Assembly (NCBI GenBank): GCA_036874045.1
Contig: CM072337.1
Coordinates: 9,936,001 to 10,000,000, forward strand
Direction of reading: 5' to 3'
Origin: Cymodocea nodosa
Taxonomy: Eukaryota > Streptophyta > Magnoliopsida > Alismatales > Cymodoceaceae
DNA: 64,000 bases
Shown: in pieces, positions 23,451 to 34,148 of the stretch
How the letters are laid out: every line of letters starts with the position of its first letter
How positions within the stretch are numbered: the stretch's first letter is position 1
Notes under the pieces: model-generated
Told to the model about the DNA's origin: nothing
Seen by the model: the letters and a program-made list of their open reading frames with translations, nothing else
The model's database searches: none
Translations under genes and position numbers: made by a program

Positions 23451-24060
23451 TTTACATTTACATTATTTTGTTTATCAAGATTTGTTTTCATATCCTTTGT
23501 GTTTTTATTGTCTATTAGTAATTGTTAAATGTTTTATGTTTATCTTATTTTAGTTAAAAGAAAATTGTATGATTAAATCTTGAAATCAGTTAGTATAAAT
23601 TTCTAAAATCATAATTGATCTATTTACTATTTGAAGTATTTGAATGCTAAAATTGTTTAATGTTAAATCTAATATAAATAGCATTTGAAGAGCATAAGAT
23701 GATTACATTTTATGGCATCGCCTAATGAATGGTCGTATTCCTCTACAATCATCAATATTAATAAGAAATTACCAAATTGCTCGAAAGTAATTCATTAATT
23801 TATTTGTAACTTAATGAACTTAATCCATTGAGTTAAGTAATAACTCAATGAAGTGAGTAGATTAGTTAATATAGACTATACTCTAACTATAGTAATTTAA
23901 AAATCTAATTTCAATCACTCCATATGGATACAACCTATTCTTGTACACTTTTTACAACTAACATTGTGCACTTACAGTTAATTTAATGAATAGATTTATT
24001 GGATTTAAATTTTATTTGGAAATTGCTTGTTTACTTATAAAAATTACACTTAAACCAACA
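23451..24060 (+). mobile_element. Old Athila-like LTR fragment
   Basis: A diverged plus-strand copy of the distal LTR. The order TTTACATTTA, ATTGTTTAATGTTAAAT, GGCATCGCCTAATGAATGG, TTGTGCACTTACAGTTAAT, TTGTTTACTTATAA is kept with many changes. It probably was the landing site of copia-2; the matching left half was not found. Confidence 0.6.
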
Positions 24061-25993
24061 AGACAAGGACAAACTTATCGAAAATGTGTTTTTGTTAGTT
24101 CGTGGTATTTACAATACTGAAGGAAAGTTCCTTTGTAGTGTTTATAAGAATGCAACAAGTGTTATGCCTCATTGGTTCATAGTGTTTAGGTGAATTGAAT
24201 AAAGTCAATGCTTTGTTAGTTTGCAGTATGGTGTTTGTCCTTAAGTTGTGATTGATGTTGAGTTAAGAAAAATAAGGTAACACTATGTTGTAGAATGAAT
24301 CATAATACATAGTGGATACTTAAGTAGAGCTTAATAAGTAGACGTTAATTAGAACTTAATAAGTAAACATATTTGGGTCGAGGAACTATTATAAATCTTG
24401 GTATTTTTTACTTATTAACTTCATTGTGATTTTTAAAAGAATTTCTAAAAATGATTTTTGTTCTCCATGAATTATAACAAGTTTCAAAAAGAAGATATAC
24501 TACTTAATTCACCCTTCCTTTTGAGCAGTCACAATCTAACATAATGTAATCTGATATATATTGAAACCTACCCTATTTTCTATCAAAATATAATCTAAAT
24601 TTATCTAATTGATATTTTATTAATGATAATTGTCTAAGCACTTTTATATGTTTATCATAATTTTTTTAAATTATCCTTGACTTTAAGTTGAAATTTGAAG
24701 TTTTTTTTTTACCATTCTAAATTTAGATTTCGTCATTTTTGCTATATACATAAACATCCAAATTTTAAATTAGTAAAATAAGTTAATTTTTATCATTTTC
24801 TGTTTATATTATTTTAGACCATTCTTTAAGTTTTTCTTTCTGCCATTTTTCGAATATATAAACACTCCCTAAATCTTAGTATCTATTTGGTAATTGAAGC
24901 TTTGCTCTACACGTCATGTGAAGCTGAGCTTTAGAGTATTTGTGAAGTCGAGGCTCCTACGTGGGGAGTCTCTTGAGTTCTAAAGCTGTATTTGGCAAGA
25001 CGGCTTCAAACAAGTAGTGAGAGTATGCAAAATTATTGAAATGCTCAGAAGTAAAAAAGTAAATTACTTTGTGCATACCATATGCAGTAGGGAATGGTAG
25101 AGGCAAAAAGAAGTCTTTAACGCATAGCCGTTGTTGTAGCTATGGTACTAGCCATTGGAACTCCGTGCACAATGCTACCGTGGGAGCTCGAATTCCTATT
25201 ACCAAATGCATGCTAAGTATTCAACAATGTCAACTCTTCAAATTAACTACATAAAAATATCATGTTATGATTGAAATAAAAATATTAATTTTGATTCTAA
25301 TTTGATTAACGACATTAAGAACGAAGAAATAAATTGATCCCTACAATTCAGAATCGAATTGATCCATGATATACCATTTAACCACATCAAACCATCAAAA
25401 ATGGTTCAACATCGTTTAGGTAAACTGGTTTTAATTAAAATAGCGTTAGCACTAGTCAAGCTAGAGATTCGATCTTATGATAAAAAATCGACAATCCCCT
25501 CACTGTACACGTTGTCGTGTGCGGTAGTGCACTATTGTTTGTGTTGAAATCCAAAATCTGATCATCATTCCCTGTGTAATTAAAAATCCTCGTCCTCCGT
25601 GGATCTCGCATTTGTGTAAACGAGCTACTCCACTCCTACGTACGTTATCGTTTGACTTTCCTACCAAAGATTCCGTGATTCCTGCGGTGGAGTCCACGGA
25701 AAAGCGAATTCCTAGTTTAATGACAAATACACGAAAGAAACATGGTGGTGCATACAACAATATAAATATGTAATATAAATGAAATAGTACATATAAATGA
25801 TGACTATAATCTCAATCATAATTCACAGGTTTTGTGAAGTTTCAGGTTCCAGATCAACAATGCCTTCTTCGAAATGATCGACAGACATCCGAGAAACTTT
25901 TATAGACATGGAAAGAAAGCGCCCCCAGCCCAGATCTGAAAGATGGCAAGAAGAGACCCATGTTGTTGGCGAAGCACAAACATCATCCATAGG
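24061..25993. other. AT-rich spacer without recognised gene
   Basis: No ORF with recognisable content. The segment 24880-25230 is richer in GC than its surroundings and may be a small decayed DNA transposon or gene fragment, but no terminal repeats or protein motif could be established. Confidence 0.4.
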
Positions 25994-26482
25994 TTACAAC
26001 GCTGGTTGACGGACATGATAGGTCAGAGAAAAATCCCGTTCCATCAACCTCTAATGGAAAAATAAAACATACATAATAGCGAAACAACCACCAAAACCCC
26101 AATCCAAATCAAAAGCCCTAGCCTCCACCCACCCATCATCTATGAATGGAGCGACGGCGAGTGGAAGAGGGAGAGCAGAGCAACCAAGAAGAGGAGAAAA
26201 AGGGAGAAAACACACCCAAATGCAACATAAACAAACACAAAACCTAAATCAAAACGCAAAAGGAAGATCGGCCTTCAGTGGACGACACACGAAGGCGACG
26301 CTCCCTGACATGTACCTCCGTCCCAGACAAATGGCCGGAAAACTTACCGACACTGTAAAACCGGAAGGAAGCGCGGCAGACCAGAAGGTGAAAAGGCGAA
26401 CAATCGATCGTCCGGAGCGGGATCGGCCGCAGGCCATGAATCGCCCCCAGAGCCGCCCGTGCAACTTCTGAAAGATGGACAT
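25994..26482 (-). CDS. Possible small two-exon gene (speculative)
   Basis: A minus-strand ORF starting at 26482 lies in a GC-rich island. It is rich in R, S, A and F at its N-terminus (LHGRLWGRFMACGRSRSGRS), like mitochondrial presequences. A consensus donor (TCG/GTAAGT) ends the first exon at 26348, exactly 45 codons. A possible acceptor (TCCATTAG/AGG) at 26050 continues the frame for 18 codons to a TAA at 25994. The model is 63 residues. No family is recognised; small plant mitochondrial proteins with such N-termini are one possibility. If real, it is divergent to the TCP gene. Confidence 0.2.
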
Positions 26483-26497
26483 CGCTCAAGTACGAGG

Positions 26498-26525
26498 TCT
26501 CTCTCTCTCTCTCTCTCTCTCTCTT
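26498..26525 (+). repeat. (TC)n microsatellite
   Basis: About 14 uninterrupted TC dinucleotides, followed by TTTCAAAAAAC. CT/GA runs are common in plant core promoters and leaders. Here it sits between the TCP gene and the possible minus-strand gene, 12 bp or so upstream of the latter's ATG. Confidence 0.9.
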
Positions 26526-27157
26526 TCAAAAAACAACGTTTTTTTCCCTTACAAAATTTCTTCTTCTTTTTTCGGAAAAAGTATATAATTTTCGATTATT
26601 CGGCAGCCTCGTCAGTGCGTCACATGGCAAAAGTACGGGATCGTTCACCAGAAACCTTTTAAATTTGCTGGATTGTTTTAATTAAGTTATATTCATTGTC
26701 ATTATTTATTTAAAATATAGACTTTTAGATTAAGGGTTATTACTCATTGAACTTGGTAAAAATATTTTTCTTGCATTCGAATCACTTAATACTAATGGAA
26801 TTTATATTATAAATTCTATTTTTTATATATTTACGTAAAGTAAATGTTTCCTGGTGTGCAATCTGGCCCACAATTTACAAATGATAAATAGCGAAGTTAG
26901 TTAATTTTTTGTTGGATCATTGAAAAGAGAAAATTTTAAATCGAAATTTAAAGAAAATCATCATTACCAATATATAAAATTCGAAAGTGCTTTCGACTTT
27001 CTACTTTCTACCTTCTATCACGCGTGCATATTATTTTTCCCCACCTATCGGAATAAAAGGAATTATTTAAAAGGAGACGTGAGGAGCCGGGGGGTGTTCC
27101 ACGGAGAAAGGAAGGGAAGCAGACAAACGCGGTAAAAACTCCTTCACTTGCAGGTGA
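26526..27157 (+). promoter_or_regulatory. Upstream region of the TCP gene with TATA-like boxes
   Basis: AT-rich to ~27050, then rising GC. ATAAAAGG (27053-27060) and TATTTAAA (27064-27071) are plausible TATA elements, placing transcription start near 27090-27110 and giving a leader of about 280 bases with CT-rich stretches. No other element could be assigned. Confidence 0.45.
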
Positions 27158-27393
27158 ATGTCTCCTGCTGCTTCTTTTCTTCCATCGCTTTCCCCCCTCT
27201 CTCTCTCTTTCACTGGTCTCTACATCGCCAATCTCATTTCTTTTCCTCGAGCCAGTGGAGACCCTGCCAAAGTTCATCACTCTACCTTCTCTTCCTTCTT
27301 TCCTTCCACAAAATCGGAAGAAAACCAACCGCGTCTAATTATCGTTACCCTTTTGGTCACCCTCTGCAACTGCGGCCTCCAGATGGATCCTAA
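27148..27393 (+). CDS. Upstream ORF overlapping the TCP start codon
   Basis: An 81-codon frame opens with an ATG at 27148 and stops at 27393, eleven bases past the TCP ATG, in a different frame. If the mRNA includes 27148, ribosomes using this start would bypass the main one. Its residues are low-complexity (S, F, P, L) with no known family, so any role would be translational control. Confidence 0.3.
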   Translation: MQVNVSCCFFSSIAFPPLSLFHWSLHRQSHFFSSSQWRPCQSSSLYLLFLLSFHKIGRKPTASNYRYPFGHPLQLRPPDGS

Positions 27394-28375
27394 AAACTCA
27401 TCCAAACATCCACGGGATGTGCCCAAATTCCACCAAGCACTGGGTATCCAGCAGCAGCAGCCAAATCAAAGAGAACCACAACCGTCATCTACTGCCGCCA
27501 CCGCATCGGCAGGTGGGCAACGGGAACTACAGATGGTGGTGGCGGTGACCTCGTCGGAGACGACGGTAATACCAGCAAAGGATGGAGAAGGAGGTGGTAG
27601 TGGAGGTGCACCCAAGAAGCAGCTCGCCCCCAAAAGGAGTTCCAACAAGGACAGACACACCAAAGTCGACGGCCGTGGACGGAGAATACGCATGCCGGCC
27701 CTCTGCGCCGCTAGAATCTTCCAGCTGACGAGGGAGCTCGGCCATAAGTCAGATGGGGAGACCATCCAGTGGTTGCTCCAGCAGGCGGAGCCCTCCATCA
27801 TTGCCGCCACCGGCACAGGCACCTTCCCGGCTTCTGCCCTTGCCGCCACCGGCGCAGCCGTTTCCCAACATGGGTCTTCTGTTTCCGCCGGAATTCACTC
27901 GAAGATCGATGATTTGGGTGGTGGATCGGCCGAAGCGAGGCCCAGTTGGACATCGACTATGTTGGGTGGGAACTTAGCAAGGTCGCCGATGACGGCCGGG
28001 ATTTGGCCGACGGCTGGGGGGTTCGGGTCGGGGTTTATTCACCCGGCGGCGACAGGGCCGGGGCCTTCGAGCTCTTGTCTGGGAGTCGGCGTGCACGGGC
28101 TGGAATTGCCGGGAGCTAGTTTGGGGCCGATGACGTTTGCTTCGTTGCTTGGTGGTGGCGGTGGTCAGCAAATGCCGGGGCTGGAGCTTGGGCTTTCACA
28201 AGATGGGCATATCGGAGTTCTGAATCCTCAGGCTCTGAGTCAATTCTATCAGCAGATGGGACAGGTGAGAGGAGATGGAAGTGGAGGTGGTGGAAGCAGT
28301 GGTAATGGTAGTAGTAGTGCTCAATTGCAGCAACCTCCACCTTCAAAGGATGATTCCCAAGGATCCAGACACTAG
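27383..28375 (+). CDS. TCP20: Class I TCP transcription factor, TCP20-like
   Basis: A nuclear DNA-binding regulator of the plant TCP family. Class I members bind GTGGGNCC-type sites and act in growth and cell-cycle gene control. The 330-residue protein has a Q/S/A/G-rich N-terminus, then the TCP basic-helix-loop-helix at about residues 84-142. Its basic region [18 protein letters not shown] has the class I spacing, and helix blocks [17 protein letters not shown] and [14 protein letters not shown] follow. A G-rich C-terminal half has [24 protein letters not shown] and a DDSQGS tail shared with Arabidopsis TCP20. The start at 27383 gives MDPKN, as in TCP20. An in-frame ATG at 27158 would add 75 residues of leader-like sequence. 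No intron interrupts the coding region. Confidence 0.93.
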   Translation: MDPKNSSKHPRDVPKFHQALGIQQQQPNQREPQPSSTAATASAGGQRELQMVVAVTSSETTVIPAKDGEGGGSGGAPKKQLAPKRSSNKDRHTKVDGRGRRIRMPALCAARIFQLTRELGHKSDGETIQWLLQQAEPSIIAATGTGTFPASALAATGAAVSQHGSSVSAGIHSKIDDLGGGSAEARPSWTSTMLGGNLARSPMTAGIWPTAGGFGSGFIHPAATGPGPSSSCLGVGVHGLELPGASLGPMTFASLLGGGGGQQMPGLELGLSQDGHIGVLNPQALSQFYQQMGQVRGDGSGGGGSSGNGSSSAQLQQPPPSKDDSQGSRH

Positions 28376-29070
28376 AATAATTATAACTAGTGTTGAGTCG
28401 AAATTACTGGACCTCGAAAGAGATCCAAGGTATTTGGTGTTAGGAAAGGAAGGATCCATGGCCTTGGCCTCCATCATGATTGATTTTTCTTCTGTGTGCG
28501 GTTAAAGAACAGTTCCACCATGGGGGACAAACAAAGAGCTAGTGAAGGTATCCCTTCTTCTCAATCCTTACTTGCTCAGATACTTATTTCACTGGTCTTC
28601 AATTTTGATCGTACGTGTAATAGTAGTATTTGTTTTTTTTGATGTTAGTAAAGTTTTTTATGTATTTGAACATGGGATTAATTTTCTGACATAGGTCTTC
28701 TAAGATGATAGAAGGGTTCGAAATAGTCTTATTTGTACTTGATACATTTGTTGTTTGGATTATGCAGGTGTAAATAGCAAATGATGGGCTCTGAGCATAG
28801 GGTGGAAGTGGAACTTTGCTTCCTGTTGAGATGACTGAGGTGTGTAGATAACGGTGAAAAGTAATTATTCTAGTGTAGATGTGGAATGATTTATGATTTG
28901 ATTGACTGTGAATAATGGGATGGCCAATATTGGGATTTTTCTCATGCACATGATGCTTTTTGGTAGATATGAGGCAGACGCTAGCTGATCTGAGGTTGTT
29001 CCTTCTGTCATTAGTTCTCTTTCTGTGACTCATCATGTTTGCTTTTAGCGACATTTTTATTCTGAAATGC
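28376..29070 (+). other. TCP gene 3' untranslated region with possible intron
   Basis: Non-coding sequence after the TAG. GAAG/GTATCC at 28547/28548 and TTATGCAG at 28760-28767 look like a donor and acceptor, so a 220-bp 3'-UTR intron (28548-28767) is possible. Its donor is ~170 bases after the stop codon, far enough for the spliced mRNA to be a candidate for nonsense-mediated decay. The end of transcription could not be fixed. Confidence 0.35.
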
Positions 29071-30059
29071 TGAAATTTCGATGTACTTATGGCTTTAAGT
29101 GTACTGCTGTGGTTTCAAGCGACAAATTTCTGTGTAATATAAAGTAAATTCTTTTCTCAAGTGACAATGAGAAAGCAAAAGCTTGATTATTGGGTATGTC
29201 CATATAGGGAAAATGAATACCAGAGTTTTGTTTTTCAAAACGAACGACTTATATGTTCTGTTTACAACTTGGGCTTTTCTCAGGTACATCTACTTTTTGC
29301 TCCACTTATATAGTGAGCATTTACTTAAAGGAAAAGTTGATCTTTTTGCATAAATGAAACCAGGTTTTCATATGAAGAGCATATCTCATTTATTTTAGTA
29401 CCAAGTTGCTTCTCCGACCATGGCTTATTTGGTATTCATGGAACCTGTCATCATATTTTCCTTTTTTATTCTCGGCTGAAGAAACAAAAATATCTTTTTT
29501 CTCTGTTCAACTCTTCTGGTCGAGGCTCTAAACTAGTATGCACCATAAGAAAGCCCTCAATATCTATCTTCTATCTCTCCAGAAGTATGGCAATGGATTT
29601 TACACAAAAAATGGTCTCTGAGACAAAAAACCGAAGTGATCCCATAATATACATTAGGGAAGGAAGTGCTATTTTGCATGTTATTAAAAATAAATTTGAT
29701 GTTTTGGAAAATAGAATTTTAATTTTCAGACAAAGAAAGGGTGATAATACGAGTTACTTATGCAATATGTGTTTTAAAATAAACTTGCAAAAATCGAATT
29801 TTTTTTCAAAGAAGTGGGAGAAATACGGAATGGGATGGGTAGTATATTATGAAATCTGTTCTAGGAAACGACGTTAGATTGATAAAAAATATCAACATTT
29901 TTCTCTTGTCTTTTGAAGAAGCGAGAACGATTGAGGCGAAGAAGAATGGAAAACTTGACAACATAAAGGGTAAAACAGACAAGGACAGATGAAGAAGTGA
30001 ATATTATTTAATGTTTCACAATAATATTACCGTAGTCCTCCTTCTCAAACTGGAAAATA
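29071..30059. other. Spacer downstream of the TCP gene
   Basis: AT-rich, no supported gene. An open stretch of 96 codons at 29587-29877 has no recognisable content and unremarkable composition. Confidence 0.4.
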
Positions 30060-30470
30060 AATATCATATGCTTCCAACTTGGTTAAAAATTCATGAAGTT
30101 GCCATTTAGACAAGGACTCTATTAAAAGATCAACTAGTTGGTCTTCCCATTTATATGAGCAGGACATCAAGCCTAATTAGCATCACAGTATACCTTGAGA
30201 GGTAAATTGCCTTGTGTTTTATATAAATCCCTTGACCTAGACATTTCTTAATATATCTCAAGATTCTCATAGCAGCTAGCTAACGTCCACGAGATGGATT
30301 ATTCATATATTGACTAAGTACACGAACTTCATAAGATACATCTGTACAAGTTATGCTCAAATACAATAATCTACCTATTAGCTTTGCATAAGATGTTGAG
30401 TTTGAAATTTTACTTCACGAAATTCTTCTATGTATCATCAACATAGTTCTTTTAGTATATAAATCTACAT
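30060..30470 (-). pseudogene. Copia RT/RNase H fragment of a third lineage
   Basis: Minus-strand reading gives LIGRLLYLSITCTDVSYEV, VLSQYMNNPSRGR, LAAMRILRYIKKCLGQGI: the copia RT end and the RT-RNase H junction (usual form ..HW.AA.RVLRYLK..PGQGL). Stops interrupt it. It differs from copia-1 and copia-2, so it is a separate relic. A G-rich minus-strand stretch near 31320-31380 could be its polypurine tract; this is uncertain. Confidence 0.7.
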
Positions 30471-31989
30471 TTTTATTTACTCTTAGGAAACTTGATGTTG
30501 AATTAGTGATCAAATCAAACAATATTGATTTTCTTCCCCTTCAGTCTTCAATCACACAATCCTAAAGTATATTTCTTACACATCTTTTATTAAATCTACG
30601 TACTTAACATAAAAATATAAAATGTCATATTAAAGATAATCAATGTTCGTTATATCCATAAGTTGGATAAGAAATAAAATAAAACTCAATTTTAAAATTT
30701 AAGTTGGTGAAGATCTCAGATGACTAGAACAATAAGGAAATAAGTTACAGTTAAATCGAAATATTATACAGTACAACCAAATAAGAGATGTGGTCAAACT
30801 CGACAAGAAAATAAACCAACGAATTGCCAATGTTTTATTTGGTCACTGTAGCACTAGATAAAATGCATTGTTACTAGACATTTTGCAATAGGCTCGCTCG
30901 ACTAGATACCAGACATTTTGTTATTTGTCGAATTACGTCATTAGACAGATACAAGAGTTAAATGGGTATTCTATTTCAAAATGGTGACTCAAAAAATCTA
31001 TGATTAACATATGTGATTTGATTGATTACATTATTAGACAAATCAAATATAACACCAAACATTTTGTTAGTCTAAGCAAACTCCGTTGATTTGTTATTCT
31101 ACCAGACAAACTCATTCTGTCACTAGACATTTTACACTCAATCGTTATTCCTTTGATTAACAAGATATACAATAATTACCTTAAAAATAAAGACTAAGGT
31201 TTTCATCAACAAAATAAATAAACTAAATTATCCATCTATAAAATAAATTAAGTTTTCATCAAAATAAATAAAGCCATAACAATCTATTTCTTTTTTGATC
31301 ATGACAAAAGTAGGTATTCCCCCCTACATTAATCAACTTATTACTCCCCTTACAAGAAAGGTATGCCCTCCCCCTGTATTCAACCATAAGCAATATACTT
31401 GGACAATTATGCTCATCTCCATTTTGTCATAGCAAAAAAATGGTAGGCTAAGAAACAAACGGATACAGCAAGCATGGGAATTGCAAGGAGGTGGTTCATG
31501 ATTAGTATGTGGTTCATAATGGTAGAAATTATGATCAAAAATTAGAAATGAGAATGGAACAAATGACAACATAGCACGATTGAACTAAAATAGAAAAAGG
31601 TTGAACAAAAACTAAAAAGCACATAAATGGCATAAAAGTGAAAACAAACAAATGAGTAAATTTTGTTTTTTTTGTTTTTAAGATAATTGTGCAAACTCCT
31701 TCAACCAAGAATTGGCAATCCAAGGTTTCAAAAGATATAAATTAGATTGTCCCTTAATATTGAAGAATTCAATGCTTTGTAGATAAACAACCTTAATATC
31801 ACTAAGCAATAATTTGCATAATGGTTTAGACATACTAATTTCATTTAAATACAAACATAATGATAAACTCCTTCAACATCATAAATAATTAATAACAAAA
31901 CATTTTTCTTTTTATTTTATATTATTTTGTATAATAATATCCGACTATTTATATTTATATTGATTTAGATAATGTATTTGTTGTTTTTC
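30471..31989. other. AT-rich spacer
   Basis: Very AT-rich, with no readable protein motif, RNA gene or clean repeat. It probably includes decayed retrotransposon noncoding sequence. Confidence 0.4.
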
Positions 31990-32280
31990 AAACTTTTTAT
32001 ATTACCTATGTAACAAGTTTTAGATCAACAATCCTAGATTAGGTGATACTAGATTGCCAAGTATGAAGACACCCATACAAACTTACTTACTCAAGTAATA
32101 TAGGTTTGAATTAACAAATACATTTCAATCTTACTTTTATTAAACTTTCTAACTTACCCTTATAATGAACTTTAGCTTAACAATCTTAGATTAGATGATC
32201 TTAAGTTGCTAGGTGTTAAAACATCCTTATAGACTTAATTGCTCAAGTAAATTAGGCTACAAAGGTAAGTTTTTGTTTTA
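31990..32280 (-). repeat. Two diverged tandem copies of the Athila-like 3' internal block
   Basis: Two ~130-bp units share the order CC(T)ATGTAACAAG/CTTATAATGAAC, CAACAATC(C/T)TAGATTAG, GATT/GTTGC(C/T)A, CTCAAGTAA and GGTTTG/GGCTAC. This is the order found near 19231, 36775 and (reverse) 60840. The duplication is seen only here. Confidence 0.55.
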
Positions 32281-32879
32281 TTATTATTATTCATAACATA
32301 TGTAACAATACCTTCTAATGGGATAGTGCACTATTGAATAGATGCATAAAGTAGAAATCAAATATGAAGATATATTTTGAAATCGTATTATATAAAATAA
32401 TTAATTTAGATATGAGCCATAAATATTAAGTGTTGTAACCATTAGTGCAATTATTCTTCATTGCATTAGTTCAATCAAAAGTCTACCTAGAGAAACCTTA
32501 TATCCTTTCCTTAGTTAAGTAGTTACTACACAATATCTCTATGTATGTATATTTTATTTTTGTGTTGTAGTTTTATGACAATCAAGAAAACTCTTAAACA
32601 AATTAAAAACAATACTAAAATATTCAAACAAGGAAAATTAGTGTAACAAATAGAATAAAGTATCATAAAACAAAATTGAATAATGTAGAAATAAATAACA
32701 AGAGATTAAGAAATAGAATTAAACAAATTAAAAAAGAAAATATCAAAGGATAAAGCTTTAAAAAATAATAGAATTGATAGTTTTCATGTAGAGTATTATG
32801 TTTTGATGAAGTGTGCAAAACGTAAGTAATCATATTTAATCAATTACTATTGTTTGTGAAAGTAAATTAAGAACATCAA
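32281..32879. other. AT-rich sequence, probably old element internal region
   Basis: Nothing recognisable beyond poly-A-rich stretches. Its position between a 3'-internal block and LTR sequence suggests decayed Athila-like material. Confidence 0.35.
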
Positions 32880-33372
32880 TTAATATAGAAAAAGTTTACT
32901 AATATAAATACTTATTTGTAATGGATCTGAAATTATGTTAAGTTAGATAACTAGTTGTTAAGTTATACTAACTTTTCATTTAATTTAACGTTAAGTTATT
33001 GTAAAGCATGATATGTTTTAGAAGTTATATTTTTATATAATGTATAGTGCATGTTAAGACAACTCGTTGAATTAGTACTTTGTTTGTAAAAAGGTCACAT
33101 AAGAACTCATTGAGTTGTAAGGTTAAAGGTTAAAATAGGTCACATGAGAATTCGTTGAGTTAGTGAATAAAATGTTAAGTTGGAAGAACGAACTCACTAA
33201 GTTAGTATTATGCATGTGGTGAATTTAAAGTTTATGAATGTTATACTATATCACGTGAGTTGCACATGTTTAACTCGTTAAGTTAACATAATTGCACGTG
33301 TTAAGTTGTTATATTAAACACTAAGGCAACACGTTAAAAAGATCAGAACATTAATGTGTTAAAACAAGTTTT
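32880..33372 (+). mobile_element. Athila-like LTR fragment fused to primer-site region
   Basis: Plus-strand LTR blocks (AACTCGTTGAATTAG, CACGTGAGTTGCACATG, ACACTAAGGCAACACG) match 61800-62480. They are followed by AAGTTTTTCTAG, the near-end of the LTR, which runs straight into CGTTGTTG, the core of the primer site. The distal LTR and the LTR/primer-site boundary are therefore deleted. Confidence 0.6.
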
Positions 33373-34148
33373 TCTAGCGTTGTTGCTAGGGATTAAGAAG
33401 CTAAGCAACTGTGATTGCTGTTTTATTTTAATATTAGGAGTGTTGTGTTTTTTTTTATATTTGAGAATATGACATATGCTTATACTTAAAGATTTCTGAA
33501 ACCTATAGTTAGCATATGTGAATTCTAAAACTGGGAAGGGCATGACATTACTGATTATTTGAAACTAAGACGATTGTAGATAGTTAGATTACATGAACAA
33601 CAAATGAATTATATCTAATATAATAGAATTGAGTATGAGAATCTTATAGTTTACCCAACTAATGGTCAGTTTAGAATAAGTAATATGTTGAGAGACAAGA
33701 AAGTTTGGGACAGGTATGACAAATTTGAGCGTAGTTTAGGACAAAACCTGGACAAATTGGAACAATACATGTATCAGCAACAAGAAGTCAACCAAATAAA
33801 TTATAGGGAAGATTATTCAAAACCTAAAATTGATATAATCTATGAAACTAAAAAAACCATAATGAAAATTGATTAAAAATTGAATACAATGAGACTAAAT
33901 GATCTAGAAAGAAAATTAAAAGCATTGGATGAATTTACAATGAAATTACAAGTTATGCAAAATGAAAACACAAATGAAAACTTTAATGTTGAAGATCTAC
34001 ATAATTTGCAATACATATGACAAAAGAAAATACTAATGAAATAGAATTTAAAGAATGTAATTTAAAAATGAAAACAATAAAAGATTAAAATCAAGAAAAT
34101 GAAATACAAGAACATCATGAAAGTAATGAAAATTTGGAAGATGTATGT
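33373..34148 (+). pseudogene. Athila-like 5' ORF (zinc-knuckle gag), third copy
   Basis: Collinear with 46940-47665. The ATG at 33469 begins a frame equivalent to the knuckle-containing ORF, but the second cysteine is a stop and the last cysteine is tyrosine. The better preserved part (33685-33876) reads MLRDKKVWDRYDKFERSLGQ and onward, a charged coiled-coil-like segment. As in the other copies, no capsid domain lies between primer site and knuckle. The minus-strand element at 34149 interrupts it. Confidence 0.75.

Noticed and set aside
24880..25230. MITE-like element
   Set aside because: Some similar words occur near the two ends, but no convincing terminal inverted repeat or target duplication could be defined.
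26344..26529. Minus-strand ORF starting in MKERERERERD
   Set aside because: The N-terminus is the translated (TC)n microsatellite; the frame has no other support.
27466..27849. Antisense 127-residue ORF opposite the TCP gene
   Set aside because: It is a shadow of the GC-rich TCP coding strand and contains no recognisable domain.
29587..29877. 96-residue ORF downstream of the TCP gene
   Set aside because: No family, no promoter context, and codon content like the surrounding AT-rich noncoding DNA.
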